The notes beneath the pieces were generated by a model. That model saw only the letters and a list, made by a program, of their open reading frames with translations, did no database searches and was not told where the DNA came from. A stretch of DNA of 64,000 bases, taken from assembly GCA_964007475.1 (NCBI GenBank), contig OZ023274.1, forward strand, positions 59,974,076 to 60,038,075, in the 5' to 3' direction. The position numbers were made by a program, and so were the translations under genes. This document shows positions 11,491 through 23,100 of the stretch, in pieces (position 1 is the first letter of the stretch; each line of letters starts with the position of its first letter). The stretch is from Hybos culiciformis (taxonomy: Eukaryota > Arthropoda > Insecta > Diptera > Hybotidae).

Positions 11491-12251
11491 TTGCTCCAAT
11501 AAACTAATTTGCTCGCCAACTCAACGGCATTGTAAAAGTTTTTTTTTTGAACTGACATTTTGGTATTGTGTATCAAAAAAACATATGTGAAGTACCTCAA
11601 TGTTTATAGTATGAAGAAAGGAATTTCTTCATCCATATGTACAACATCCTTGGGTTTTAAAATTTATGAAATATTATTTTTCGTCCAAACTGGAAGCAAT
11701 TTGTGAATTCCTATTTTAAAATTGAGTTGATTTTAGCCAGTTGTTTAAGTCGCTATTGCACAGATTGCCAGTAAAAAAATACCAAGTAAAAAACCTGTTA
11801 ATGACAGGAAACATACACTTCGTCTATCTAGTTCTTAAGTGCCGTATACGCATTTTGGTACTTTTGGAGTTAGGGATTGCTTCATACTAACTCGAAGGCG
11901 ATCTTTCGAACGCTCTTCTCGAAATTTCAATAGCTCCTTCCGTTCTCGAGATATTTTTCTCCTATTTGACGTATATGCTAAATTGGAACCAATTGTTTGA
12001 GTCTTACAACTTCAAACTCAATTTGCCAAAAATACGAAAAATGCGTATACGGCACTTAAGAACTAGATAGACGACTTGGTACTGACTTGCAATTTATACC
12101 TGATACACTATGAAAAATTTTCATACATGCGTTCGCTAGTTGTAGCAATAGTAGGTCACAGAATGAGAATGAAACGAAAAAGAATATGGGTTTGCGCCAA
12201 CTAGTTTCATTAAAAATAATATTGGTAATCTAATTTTATTTACTTCATATT
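11491..12251. repeat. Interspersed repeat, copy B (carries a MITE)
   Basis: Same-orientation copy of 3761-4267, with small indels (for example a 15-bp block caggtatcatgaagg present in A and missing in B) and a 253-bp inverted-repeat insertion at 11821-12073. Confidence 0.88.
11821..12073. mobile_element. 253-bp MITE with an empty-site counterpart
   Basis: Long inverted termini start cgtctatctagttcttaag (11821) and end with the complement at 12073, flanked by the 4-bp duplication actt (11817-11820 and 12074-12077). Copy A of the surrounding repeat has one actt and no insertion at the matching point (near 4078), which fixes both boundaries to the base. The superfamily is not known. Confidence 0.92.
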
Positions 12252-12736
12252 CCCTTGTTCCTAGTTTGGAAAGCATATTAATACAAAATTAGAACTCGAT
12301 TTTCGCTGCGTAAATTTTAACGATATTAACGTGTTTCATCTACGAATAAAAGGAAGAGTAAATCCATCTCCAGAAGGAAGTATATCTCTTATTTATTTAG
12401 TGAGACCAATACATTAACAGTACAGGTGACTTCACATTACCAACCATCAATTTCATGGTTGCAAAATAGGTTGGTGAATAGAGTGACACATTTGATGGTT
12501 GGTTTTGGTTTGTGGTTTAAAAATCAAAAACTTTGTTTATTTTTTTCTTTTTAAAAATATTTTGAATTGTTTCTTTTGTTTAGTTTTTTATTATTTTATT
12601 TTTTGTTTTTTTACTGAAGAACTTTTAACTTTTTTTCTGAAAATTTTCTGCATATCGGCAGATTATACATTTTTTTTCTTAATTGCAATAATAAAAAGTT
12701 GAAAAATTCAATATTAAAAATCAACTCAACCGATAC
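12252..12736. other. AT-rich spacer, no gene seen
   Basis: Intergenic DNA between the repeat and the TTAA element. A weak inverted motif of accaacca / tggttggt type lies at about 12438-12507. No coding signal. Confidence 0.4.
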
Positions 12737-12740
12737 TTAA

Positions 12741-12957
12741 CCCTTTGGCGGACACAAAATTTTTATGAAGGTTTATTTTATTTATATGTGTTCTAAGGGG
12801 ACACAATATATTGAATTCTAATATAAACTATATGAAAACGAAAACGTGATATCACGTCTTGGCTTTATTACGGTTTTGAAAATTGACGTGATATCACGTC
12901 ATGTCCCACGAGAAAAACACCCCATAACGTGATATCACGTCCTTGTCCGCCAAAGGG
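12741..12957. mobile_element. piggyBac-type MITE (TTAA target site)
   Basis: A 14-bp perfect inverted repeat CCCTTTGGCGGACA at 12741, with its complement ending at 12957, is flanked on both sides by TTAA (12737-12740, 12958-12961). CCC ends plus TTAA are typical of piggyBac-derived MITEs. The interior carries the palindrome acgtgatatcacgt three times (12844, 12886, 12927). Confidence 0.92.
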
Positions 12958-13359
12958 TTAACTCTTTTTTTAACCCGATCATGTAAACTAGGTAATAAGT
13001 AATAAGAGCGACGTTTATACTAAATATTTTTGAAGATTGTGTTCAGACGGAATGGTATTATTTCTGGACTATAAGATCATTTTAAAAACATTTCAAAACT
13101 CATATAAGTAACTATGTACAAATTTCTAAATAATTTATTGCTTTTTATTCGATATAAATTTTCTTTTTTATTAAGTACATTACGTTTTCAACCAAAATAA
13201 TAAAAAAATAGTACTTACGCTATATAAATCTAAAAAATAATTATTATTTTTTCAACTGTATGTATTTATATAATATTTATATAGGTACATACTTAAATTT
13301 TTATTTATACTTTAAAAACATTACTTTATAATATAAATTTACAGCGTCATATAATAATT

Positions 13360-16300
13360 TTAATTTGCTACAAGTCCAATGTGGATAGGATTAGTGAATT
13401 CGATGTGATCGTTTGAAATACTGTTATCGTCTGAAAAAAAAAAAAAATGTAATAAAAAAAATATAGAAGAATAGGTAGGGTACTTCATAGACAAAGTAAG
13501 GAGCTCGTTTTATTTATTTTCATATTTAACATTTCTTAGGTTCCTAAAATAGTTCAAGCCTCAAGCCAATTATTAATATGGAAATCGCCCGTCCCTGGAC
13601 GTCATACAAAATATTTTCTTTTTAGTTTATCGTCAATAATTTCATCAATATTTATGTTATTCGCTTTATTAACCTCAATTCAATAGCAATTAAATTAAGG
13701 AACTTTAACTTTTCTTGCGATGGTAAAGTAATTTAATATCAACAACCAAGTTATAAAATAACGACCTAACTAAAATTTAAATTTAAATTTAACTTTCTCA
13801 AAATCAGGGACCCTCAACAGTGATCTGTAAGCATTGCTTCCTTTTAAAATTTAATTTGTTGATAAACACAAATTCTCAATACTAAGCAAATCAATTGAAT
13901 TCTTGAATAGAGTGGCAATGCGTTGGTCGAAACACATAAGTGAGGGTGCCACTTATGTGTCATGTCTGATTCAAAATTATAAATTTGTTTTTTTTTTCGG
14001 TGTTTCTTTCATTCTAGTCCAATACCCTTTGCCATGGGTATAAAATAAAAGGATATAAAAAAGTGGCTTATAAGGTTATAAGAAAAAGAAAGTCATTCTG
14101 CAAGTTTTCCCATGCTTGCTTATTGAATTCAATAATAATTTTGAATATTTAAATTAATCTTGTTGATCAAAAATTTTTAATAATATAATGTATAATGAAT
14201 TCATTTTATTCTTACCTAATTGATATCTTTCGAAATCTAATTTTTTAATTATTTCTTCAATAAACTCCTGTGTAATTCTTTCAGTTATATTTATAGGCAT
14301 ATAGTGAACATAACTTCGTCTTTTCCGAACTTTAGAATTTTTATTTTTAAAACTATCTAAGTCTCGTTTATTCCTAAATAACGCTAAACTAATATATGAT
14401 TGTGTTAATGGCATATCGTTTTCACCAAATTCTAAGCATTTTCCGTTCACACAATAACGATCACTTGAAGCTGAACATTTTGTTCCAAAAGGATAAAGTC
14501 CGTATTCTCCATTAACTAAATAAAATCTATGTTGAAGATTCTGAAAAATTGTTTAAAATCTATTAAATTAATGGTTAAAAAGATTAAAAAAAAGTCAGCA
14601 AACCTCATCTTGGCATGCAACGCGACAGCTACGATCAGGATATTGAACGCTTGGAGCTATCTGCATCCCATATCCTGATAAGCCTCTTACTTTTAACTTA
14701 TAACGTGCGCATATATTTTTTGCAAATTCTGTTGTACTTTGAGTTTTGTCACAAGGCTTTTGGAATAAAGAAAAATAAATAAATACTTTTAAATTTATAA
14801 AATTAAAATTTAGGGCAAATTTTGTACACATGGAAAGGAAAGATGAACAACTTGGTAAATCGGTGTATAGAAACAAGTCAATTAAAAATTAAAAGTTTTC
14901 TGTTTCATAGATTTTTATTTAAATTTTTCCAAATTTGACTGTGTTGGTAAAATTTAATTTTACAAGCATGAAGAAATATTTTTTTCTTTGGTCCAATGAA
15001 ATTCAATTCTTGAATTCTGGGCGGGTTATTATGAATTGCGAACGTTCGTGAAGATATTAAGAAAATATTATTCGTAAATTTCATATTCGTAAAAATTTTA
15101 TTCAATGAATTTTTTTATTTCTAATTTCATTTGAATGGAATGCGATAGGATTAAAATCGATCGTAATTCATAACAATAACTCCTCGTTTTTTTTTAAGTA
15201 ATAAATAAAAAATATTTTTTTTTTGTCAACAGAAGTTAAAAGAACTAACTACATATGTCATTAATTTCAGGATCCTATTTTTGCAATCCATTTGAATTTT
15301 ACCTTTATTCTGGGAGAGCACAATTGAATATTATTTGTATTATTTCGCCTTGATGTTACAATTTGAACGCCTAAAATGAGTAAAAGTTAGTATGTATCGA
15401 AACAATTAACAATTAAGATGAATTATTATTCGTTATTCTATAAAAAAAACCTTTTGCTTCGTTCATGCAACTAAAATGGCACCCTGATTTTACAATCCAT
15501 TCATTTTCATAAATTTGAAGTCTTTCGGGAAAAGTCTCTTTTGACATTGGTGAATGAAAATCAGTTTCATATTTCCAATATAAATCAGGTTTTCTCTTAA
15601 TAGTATTTGACGAGCTTGCATGATGAAATGTTTTTGTCCCGGTGTCTATAAATCAAAATAAAATATGTTGTTTTTTATTCTCGTGTAACATACTTAGTAA
15701 TGTACAGTATGTTTATTTCATTAAAAGATTCTTACTTAAATCGTAATTATTATATTGATTTGGATTTCCAATTAAATTTTCTGGTCTGACTAATTTAATA
15801 CTCTTATAGTCTCGTTCATTACTATCTAAGATGCTATTCCATGTTTTTGTTTCTTCTTCAGCTCGATATACAGTGGTTTGTGGGCAGAATCTGGAATCAC
15901 TTCTGAAGTAATTATAAGTTGAATTATCACATTTAAATTTTTCACATCGTCCATTTACACAATAAGATGTATCGTCAAAACTGTGTTCTACAGTTTGGCA
16001 CGTAGTACCATCAGGAAATGTCCAGCTTCGTGATTTTGTACTATTATTTTTCGTTTTACAATACACTTTACAAGATTCTTCAGCTACAAAGTAGTAGTTT
16101 TTTTCAAAGTAAAATCCGAAACAAAAGTTAATGAAATAAAAACATACGTGATTCTCCCACAATTTGAACACCTTGTCCGGTTAGCTCGGTATCAAATTTC
16201 TTTGCTCTTTCACAAATTTGGGTAGCAAATTCTTCGATTGTTGTCTTATCGATAGTGTAACACTAAAAGTAGTTTATATTGAATTATGACTAAATAGCAC

Positions 16301-17130
16301 TCTAAATAAATAATAAAATACTATTTTGTTGAAGTTAAAAAAAAACAATAATGGAATTTTGTGAATAATATTTTAGAAAATACTTAATTTTAAGATTTGC
16401 TTTTTTATGCCACTTAGTCTGAAACTGAAATCATTTAAATAGGTATTATAGTATGTGATAAATTATTGAAATTTCTTTGCTATGTATTAATTATATATTT
16501 CTTGTCTTATCGATGGAGTACTTTATGACTTAACAGCACTCTAAAAATAATAAAATATAGTATCTGAGGAACTACCAACGGGCAACGGGTTACTTAGATA
16601 TTGAGGTTTGAAAAATATTGAAAATTATCATGCTTCGGAAATAAATTTAAATGAGTTCATAGCGATAAAATAAAATATAAAAAATTATTTTGAAAGTCAA
16701 AAAAAGTGGTAACTATCCTGTAAATGCCTTCCTCTAATCTAAATGGAAAAAATATAAAACTCAGCGCAATTACATACTACTTATCGAATCATAAAAGAAC
16801 TAAGTGTTGTATGACATTTCCTTCTCTGTGTGAAAATTTGTTCAGTGTTTTTTTATCAGGTTTTTTTATTTTACAGTTTTTGTTATTTACCTGTTTCGCA
16901 ATACAAGCCTCGTATTTTCGGTTTTTTCCAGGACATCGTTTTCTGAAAATTTATTTTATATAAATTTTTATTTCATTGTTAAATAGTTTATAATTTATTT
17001 ACTTATAATCCAAACATGTTCTTGAATAAATTTTCAAACCAGTACTTCCTTCTCTTAGTCGCCCCGAGGAGCCGTATAAACAACCTGATTCACATTCTGT
17101 TGGAGTACTCCATTCAGCCCATGTTGGTAG
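13360..17130 (-). CDS. ADAMTS part 3: TSP1 and cysteine-rich modules, duplicated
   Basis: Nine exons. The first module starts with TSP1 (WAEWSTPTECESGC, with a WxxW C-mannosylation motif; SRTCLDYKKRC) and a cysteine-rich part (FATQICERAKK, ESCKVYCK, PDGTTCQ, YCVNGRC). A second module repeats the order: EWIVKSGCHFSC, VQIVTSRRN, CDKTQ, FAKNICARYK, RSCRVACQD, PFGTKCS, YCVNGKC. It is followed by a tail with RKRR, an N-glycosylation site (NITE) and stop TAA at 13362-13360. This is a domain-level duplication. Repeated C-terminal TSP1 units and a spacer, usual in many ADAMTS, are not seen. Confidence 0.85.
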
Positions 17131-20100
17131 CTTTATAAAAATATAAGATTAAAAAATACTTTAATACAGTATGTATATGGCTATCAATGATACACAAGAA
17201 TAATATACTAATCTAGGTATATATCATACTTATATATCACTCAACTTTTATCATAAATTAAGTATAATAAGATTTTATACTTCTTGTAGAACAAATTTTT
17301 GTCCCAACTTTACATATAAAGAAGTAAAGCTCTCATAGGGCTAAATTTTTCATTTACTTAATTCAAAAAAAATTATGCATAAAAAAATAAAGAACTTTTG
17401 CCTAAACATTTTACAATTAATTGTATAATAAGCATTATTATATTTTTGATTTGAGAAAATAAAAAATTGAGCGCTTTGCGAGTTTAAGTTTTTATAGAAT
17501 TAGTACATTTTTTCTACAGCATAAATCTTATATGTACATATACATACTTACCCAATATACCATCGCGCCAGTTCATAAAGAAATGTCAAGTATTTGTACT
17601 GGCTTAAGATATGCCTCCGACTTGTTTGTTAGTTTTGAAACTAACTTGAACACCAATAAACAGGAGTTTGTACCGGCCGCCAGCTTCTGTGTCGGATATT
17701 GAACTATGTTCTAAGTCCAAACAAATATTTGACCTTGCAGCCTGTCCAATTCTTGAATGTAAACGACTAATTACGGTAATCTTTCTCTTCAAACGGTTAC
17801 TGGTTGTACATAAATGTCAGTTTACGTAAAGCTGACAACAGCGTCAGTTATTTGTGTACAAATAACTACTATAAATTGCTTATTATATGTTGGTAAATCA
17901 AAGGAAATTGCTAGGCGTACATAAGCGCCAGTTTACGTAAAGCTGACAACAGCGTCAGTTATTTTTTGTAATTTACTAAAACAATGTATAAAGTTTTAAT
18001 AGATACCGAATTTATATTTTCTATTTAATACATTGTTGTATATTACTGACATAGCTCAGTGGAAGACTCTACATCACATTGAACACAGCGGGGTAAAGCA
18101 ACGTCTCGTCGTGATTGTACTTAGATGGATGACCGGAAACAAATAAATACAAAAATATAAAAACAAAAAAAGCGAAAAAGAAAACAAAAAAAAGCGAAAC
18201 AAAAAAACATAAAACAAACCAAAAAAATTAAAAAAAAGAAAAAAAAGAAAAGAAAAACCAAATCAAAAAAAAAAAAAACAAGAAACAAAAAAAAATTAAA
18301 AAAAATAAAAAAAAAACAAAAAACCAAAAAAATAAAAAAAAAATTAAAAAAAAACAAAGAAATAAAAAAAATATAAAAAAAACCAAAAAAAAACAAAAAA
18401 ATAAAAAAAAAACAAAGAAACAAAAAAAATAAAAAAAAAGAAAAAAAAACAAAAAAATAAAAAAATAAAAAAAATTAAAAAAAAAAACATTTGAGGTGTT
18501 TTTACCTGATGGTGCATTTGAGGGTTTGTTAATTCTGACTTATATGTTAATTTCATAACTATCGACTACGTCAGCTATATTCTTTACCTTAGTGCTTGTC
18601 GTATACCTAACGTTCAGTCGTAATTTACGGTTACAAATAACCAGCTCGAAGACACTTAATGTATGGGCAATGTGAGTTATTTGTCATTTATATACGATCC
18701 ATGTCGTACTAAACATATATCCTTGTGGCTGACGTGCTCATATCATCAGTTTACTAAGTTAGTTTACAAATGATATTTTTTATTTCCGATGAACTGGACA
18801 AATAACTGACTCGTGGTATATTGGGTTAATTTATGCTTTTACGGTAAATGTAAAAATAAGAATGATTGTCTCAATTTAAAGTGATAAGATAACTAATAAG
18901 CTTCTTATGATTTTTATCTTTTTTCGATACGCGGCTAATATGTCGCAAGCAATTCATCGCAAAGCAATTCATCGCAAAGAAATTCATCGCAAAGCAATTC
19001 ATCTCATAGCATACACACACAGATACCAGAGCCGTATGATATAATCTTAAATAAGTAGTTAATGAATGTCATGTATGTACCTAAAAAAAATACACCCAAT
19101 ACATATATGTATATTCTTTTCTGTTCTCACCTTATTGAAATTGTACTCATGTTTTAAGCTTGCGAGTTTTTTATCATCAATGAAACTGACTTTATCAACG
19201 GTTTTTCCGGCATTCATCACAGTAATTAGTTTTGGACTTGAATATGGTTCTTTTAAAGTATTCCTAAGTGTACAAAAACCACTGCGGCACCACTTTAAAA
19301 TATACATGTATTTTAAAAATATTTCAAAATTACAAAGGTACGAATTTAGTTACCATCATGTCACCGCATTCTGTTCCTTCAAGAGCCGGATGTGATGTCC
19401 AAGTATAGCGCTCCCGCTGACAGTGTAAATCTCTACAAATATCAGCTAAAACTTGCGTTCTTGAACGGACGCTATCTTTACCATATTTTAACATACATTG
19501 TTGGTCAGCATCAAATCTTTCACCTGGAAAAATACCTTCTGCTGAATGATCTAAACTATGACCAGATTGACCTCTATCAAACATGCATTTTGATTGAGAT
19601 GTCCTAAGTACGAATGAAAACTATATGAAAAATTTTTGTAATAAAAAAAATATAATAATATACAAAAACTTTATTGATATCTTTATCCAAAAAGAATCGT
19701 AAAATCCTTTCTTTGCTTACTCTAAAAATGCTTTTAAATAGCTTCGACTGCATTTTGACCAGGTAATTTTACCACTCCCAAGTGTTGGGCTCATTATATA
19801 AATGGCTAAAATAAATTCAATTTAAAAATTGTTTTTTTTATTTATTATTAATCCTGATTTGTAAAATAATTACTTGGATCGCAATTCATTTCGTTTGAGT
19901 CATGTCTCATTCCTAAACTAAAAATAAAGTAGCGTTTATAAATTTTTAAAAATTAACTATTAAAAATTTAATTAAAAATACTTATGTCCAATTTCATGAG
20001 CTACGACAAAAACACTTTCAAAATGTTTGCCTTCATTAATTGTACATGATGAAATTGATGTGCACATACCAGCCACTGGAGCTAAGCCCACTACTTGACT

Positions 20101-23100
20101 ACTAATTTTACCATTTTTTCCTATAATTAATTGAATTTATTATAAGTAATTAAATTGTTTCTAACATTTTAAGATAATTTATTTCAAATTATATTCATTT
20201 TACCAATCACATATAAATCAAGCCCAGTTAAAATGACTGCATGATCATAGTGAACTATATCACTATCCGAAGATGGGTTCAATTTTTTTTGCCACATGCA
20301 GCTACAAATATATTTTTATAAATTAGATCAAAATGACAAGTTATGTAAAAAAATAATATAAAGTTTAATGCCTGCATTTTCAACGATTAATAAATTTGCT
20401 TATGTTGTCGAATGTAAACTAAATGATTGATATTATTAAAAAAAAGCCCAACGATAAGAAAATGTTGAATTCTTATTTTAATTATTTTTATTCACATGGA
20501 AATGGAACAAATAATGTGTTTAGTATTGAAAATGGACCAATAAGACTTTTCATTCAATTTATAATTGTTGAAACTAGTACAGATATATGTATAGCATTTT
20601 AATTAAGTGAAAATCATATTTACAAATTATTTAAATAGATATCAATATCGCTACTTCTTCTGAGATCAGTTGGATCACTATGAAGTATTTCTAAACGTTT
20701 TAATACCTACAAAAAAAAAAATTGTTTAAATTTTAAAATTAAAAAAAAAAATTATAAATTCAAGTTTATCATACGAAATTTATTTGATGACCTAATGAAG
20801 GATGATGATATAATAATTGTACACCATTTATCATTGCCAATACAAAACGAATGAGATGATTTTCTGTATTTTTTGGAAAATTTTTCGACATATGCTTGAA
20901 TAAATCTTTGTCCACAAATATGGCTAAAAAATTATAAATATAATTTATTCATAATTTTATTATAGGTTTATAAAAAACAGAAGAAAAAAAAAACAAGAAA
21001 TTTAATTAGTTTTCTCGCTATACCTGTTTCAATGTGCAAAACGTGTGGTGGCTTCCATTGTGAGGATGATGAAGCAATATGTCGACGAACTCTATTTTTC
21101 ATGGTATTTGATTGATCCTTATCATATCTTAGATCATCAGCTACATTTGATTTACCATAAACTGAGCTTTTATTACCTACTTTTGAATAAAAAACAATTG
21201 TTTCCGGTGGTGTTGGTGATAACATCAATTTTTTCTTTGTATAATAATTATGTGTCTTATTATTAAACGAATTAAAATTATCAATTTCAGGTTCAAAATG
21301 ATCATTAATTTCATTGAACATTCCTAATTGGATACTCATATCATTTTTTTTCATTGTTACAGGCATAAATGGTGATGATTGATTTTTATGATGAATTGAT
21401 TCGAAAACAATATGAGAATGTGAGCCGAACCTTTCAGGTAATGGATTAATAAGATAATCTTTTGAATTATGATGAAATATTCCGCGCTGAAAATTGTATT
21501 CGAAAATATGTATGTATTTGTTAACTTATACAATAGTTAATTTTAATAGTTAAATTTACAATTACTTACTAATAATGATCAACGAAATTTACGATCTAAA
21601 ATTTCTAATTTGGATCACTATTAAAAACAGAATTATTATTTTCTCAATATTTCAAAAACTTATGGAAATGTTTGTTTTTTTTAGCAAATTTCCCATCAAT
21701 ATCTCAATACCTAACCAGGTTGTCCATCTCAAAGCAAAATCAGTGTGTTACTCATTATACTATTAGGCAGATTTTGATCGTTTATTAAAATTATTAAAAT
21801 ATTTTAAATTCAAAATTTTAGTACGACTCGTTCTAGGAATTTTAAAATATATTTCGATCTTTTCGACTCGATTCGAAAATTAATGCTGGACGTAATGTCG
21901 ATTAAACAAGCTTTAAAAAATTTTCAACCCCCATTGCGAAAATTGGAATACAGGTAAATGTCTCTAGAGCTTCAAATTTTGAATCGAATGATCTCCATTC
22001 TAAAAACTTAGGTTATGTCGTATTCAATTCTACATACAGGGTCGAATGCCCACTTATTGTTATATACCCCCTCATTGTTAGTACGTTGAAAAAAGGTTAA
22101 TTTGGAAGCTTTTCTTTACCGCGACTTATGTTTTGAAACATGAAAATTATTTGCGTTATCAGTGTTAACATTTTAGTCTGGTGGAAAGTTTTAAAAAAAT
22201 TTTTCACATGAGTAAAAAAAGGTATTATCGGAGGTGTGGTCAAAATTTTTTAATTTCTTAATAGATTTGATTAAGAAACAACGAATTAAAATTAAATTAT
22301 TAATTTTTGGCTGTTACTAAAATTTCAGTTTTTTTGTGATAAAAAGTAAATGAAAACATTAAATTTAAAGACTTAATTTATCAGTTTTAAAAAAAAAATT
22401 GTTTTTCTCGTTTTTTGCATAAAACAATAAGAGGGATCAATTTTTTTTTTAAATCGCCACTTATTGTTAGTAAATTTTTTATTTCGGTTTTTAGGTTTAA
22501 TTACTAGACCGAAAACCAAAAACCAGTTTTGGGGAAAAAAACGATGTCAATACAGCATAATTTCATTACAAAGTGCAATTGCAGCCATGAAAAATGGTAT
22601 GTCGAAATTGGGAGCGAGTAGGAAATTTCTTGTTCCATACACTACTCTCCTACATAAAATGAAAGGTAAATGTCCAATATAATATAAAAGACATGGAGGG
22701 TTTGATTCAATTTTAGGAAATGAGTCAGAAAAAATATTAGTAGTATTAGTAGATTGGCTATAGAAAATATTAGATTGGTAATCGAAATTATTAAGTCAGA
22801 TGTCGTGTCAAATTTCGAAAGTTTTGAACCACATTCCTTTAACCAATAAACAATTATTTTTTTACTTATTAAAATTAGTTTGAATTACACTGATTTCTTC
22901 CTCACTAATGTTTTTTTTTTTAATTTAAATAAATTTATGGATTTAAAAAAATAAAGTCTATTTGTGTATAAATGATTAAAATTACATAAAAAATATGACT
23001 AACAATATGTGGCACATTTTCTAACAATAAGTGGGACATACTAACAATAAGTGGGTAAAATTGGAATATTTTTAAAAAGGTAAAATTTTAACATTTTTTT

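Noticed and set aside
13932..13960. Small hairpin (acacataagtg arms, 7-base loop) as a terminator or microRNA
   Set aside because: Too short for a microRNA precursor and without supporting context; probably a chance palindrome or MITE scrap.
18047..18115. Functional tRNA gene
   Set aside because: An A-box-like phrase is present but no B-box, no acceptor stem and no clear anticodon arm.
18121..18556. Three Phe-rich minus-strand reading frames
   Set aside because: Artefacts of the A-rich tract in the TIR element.
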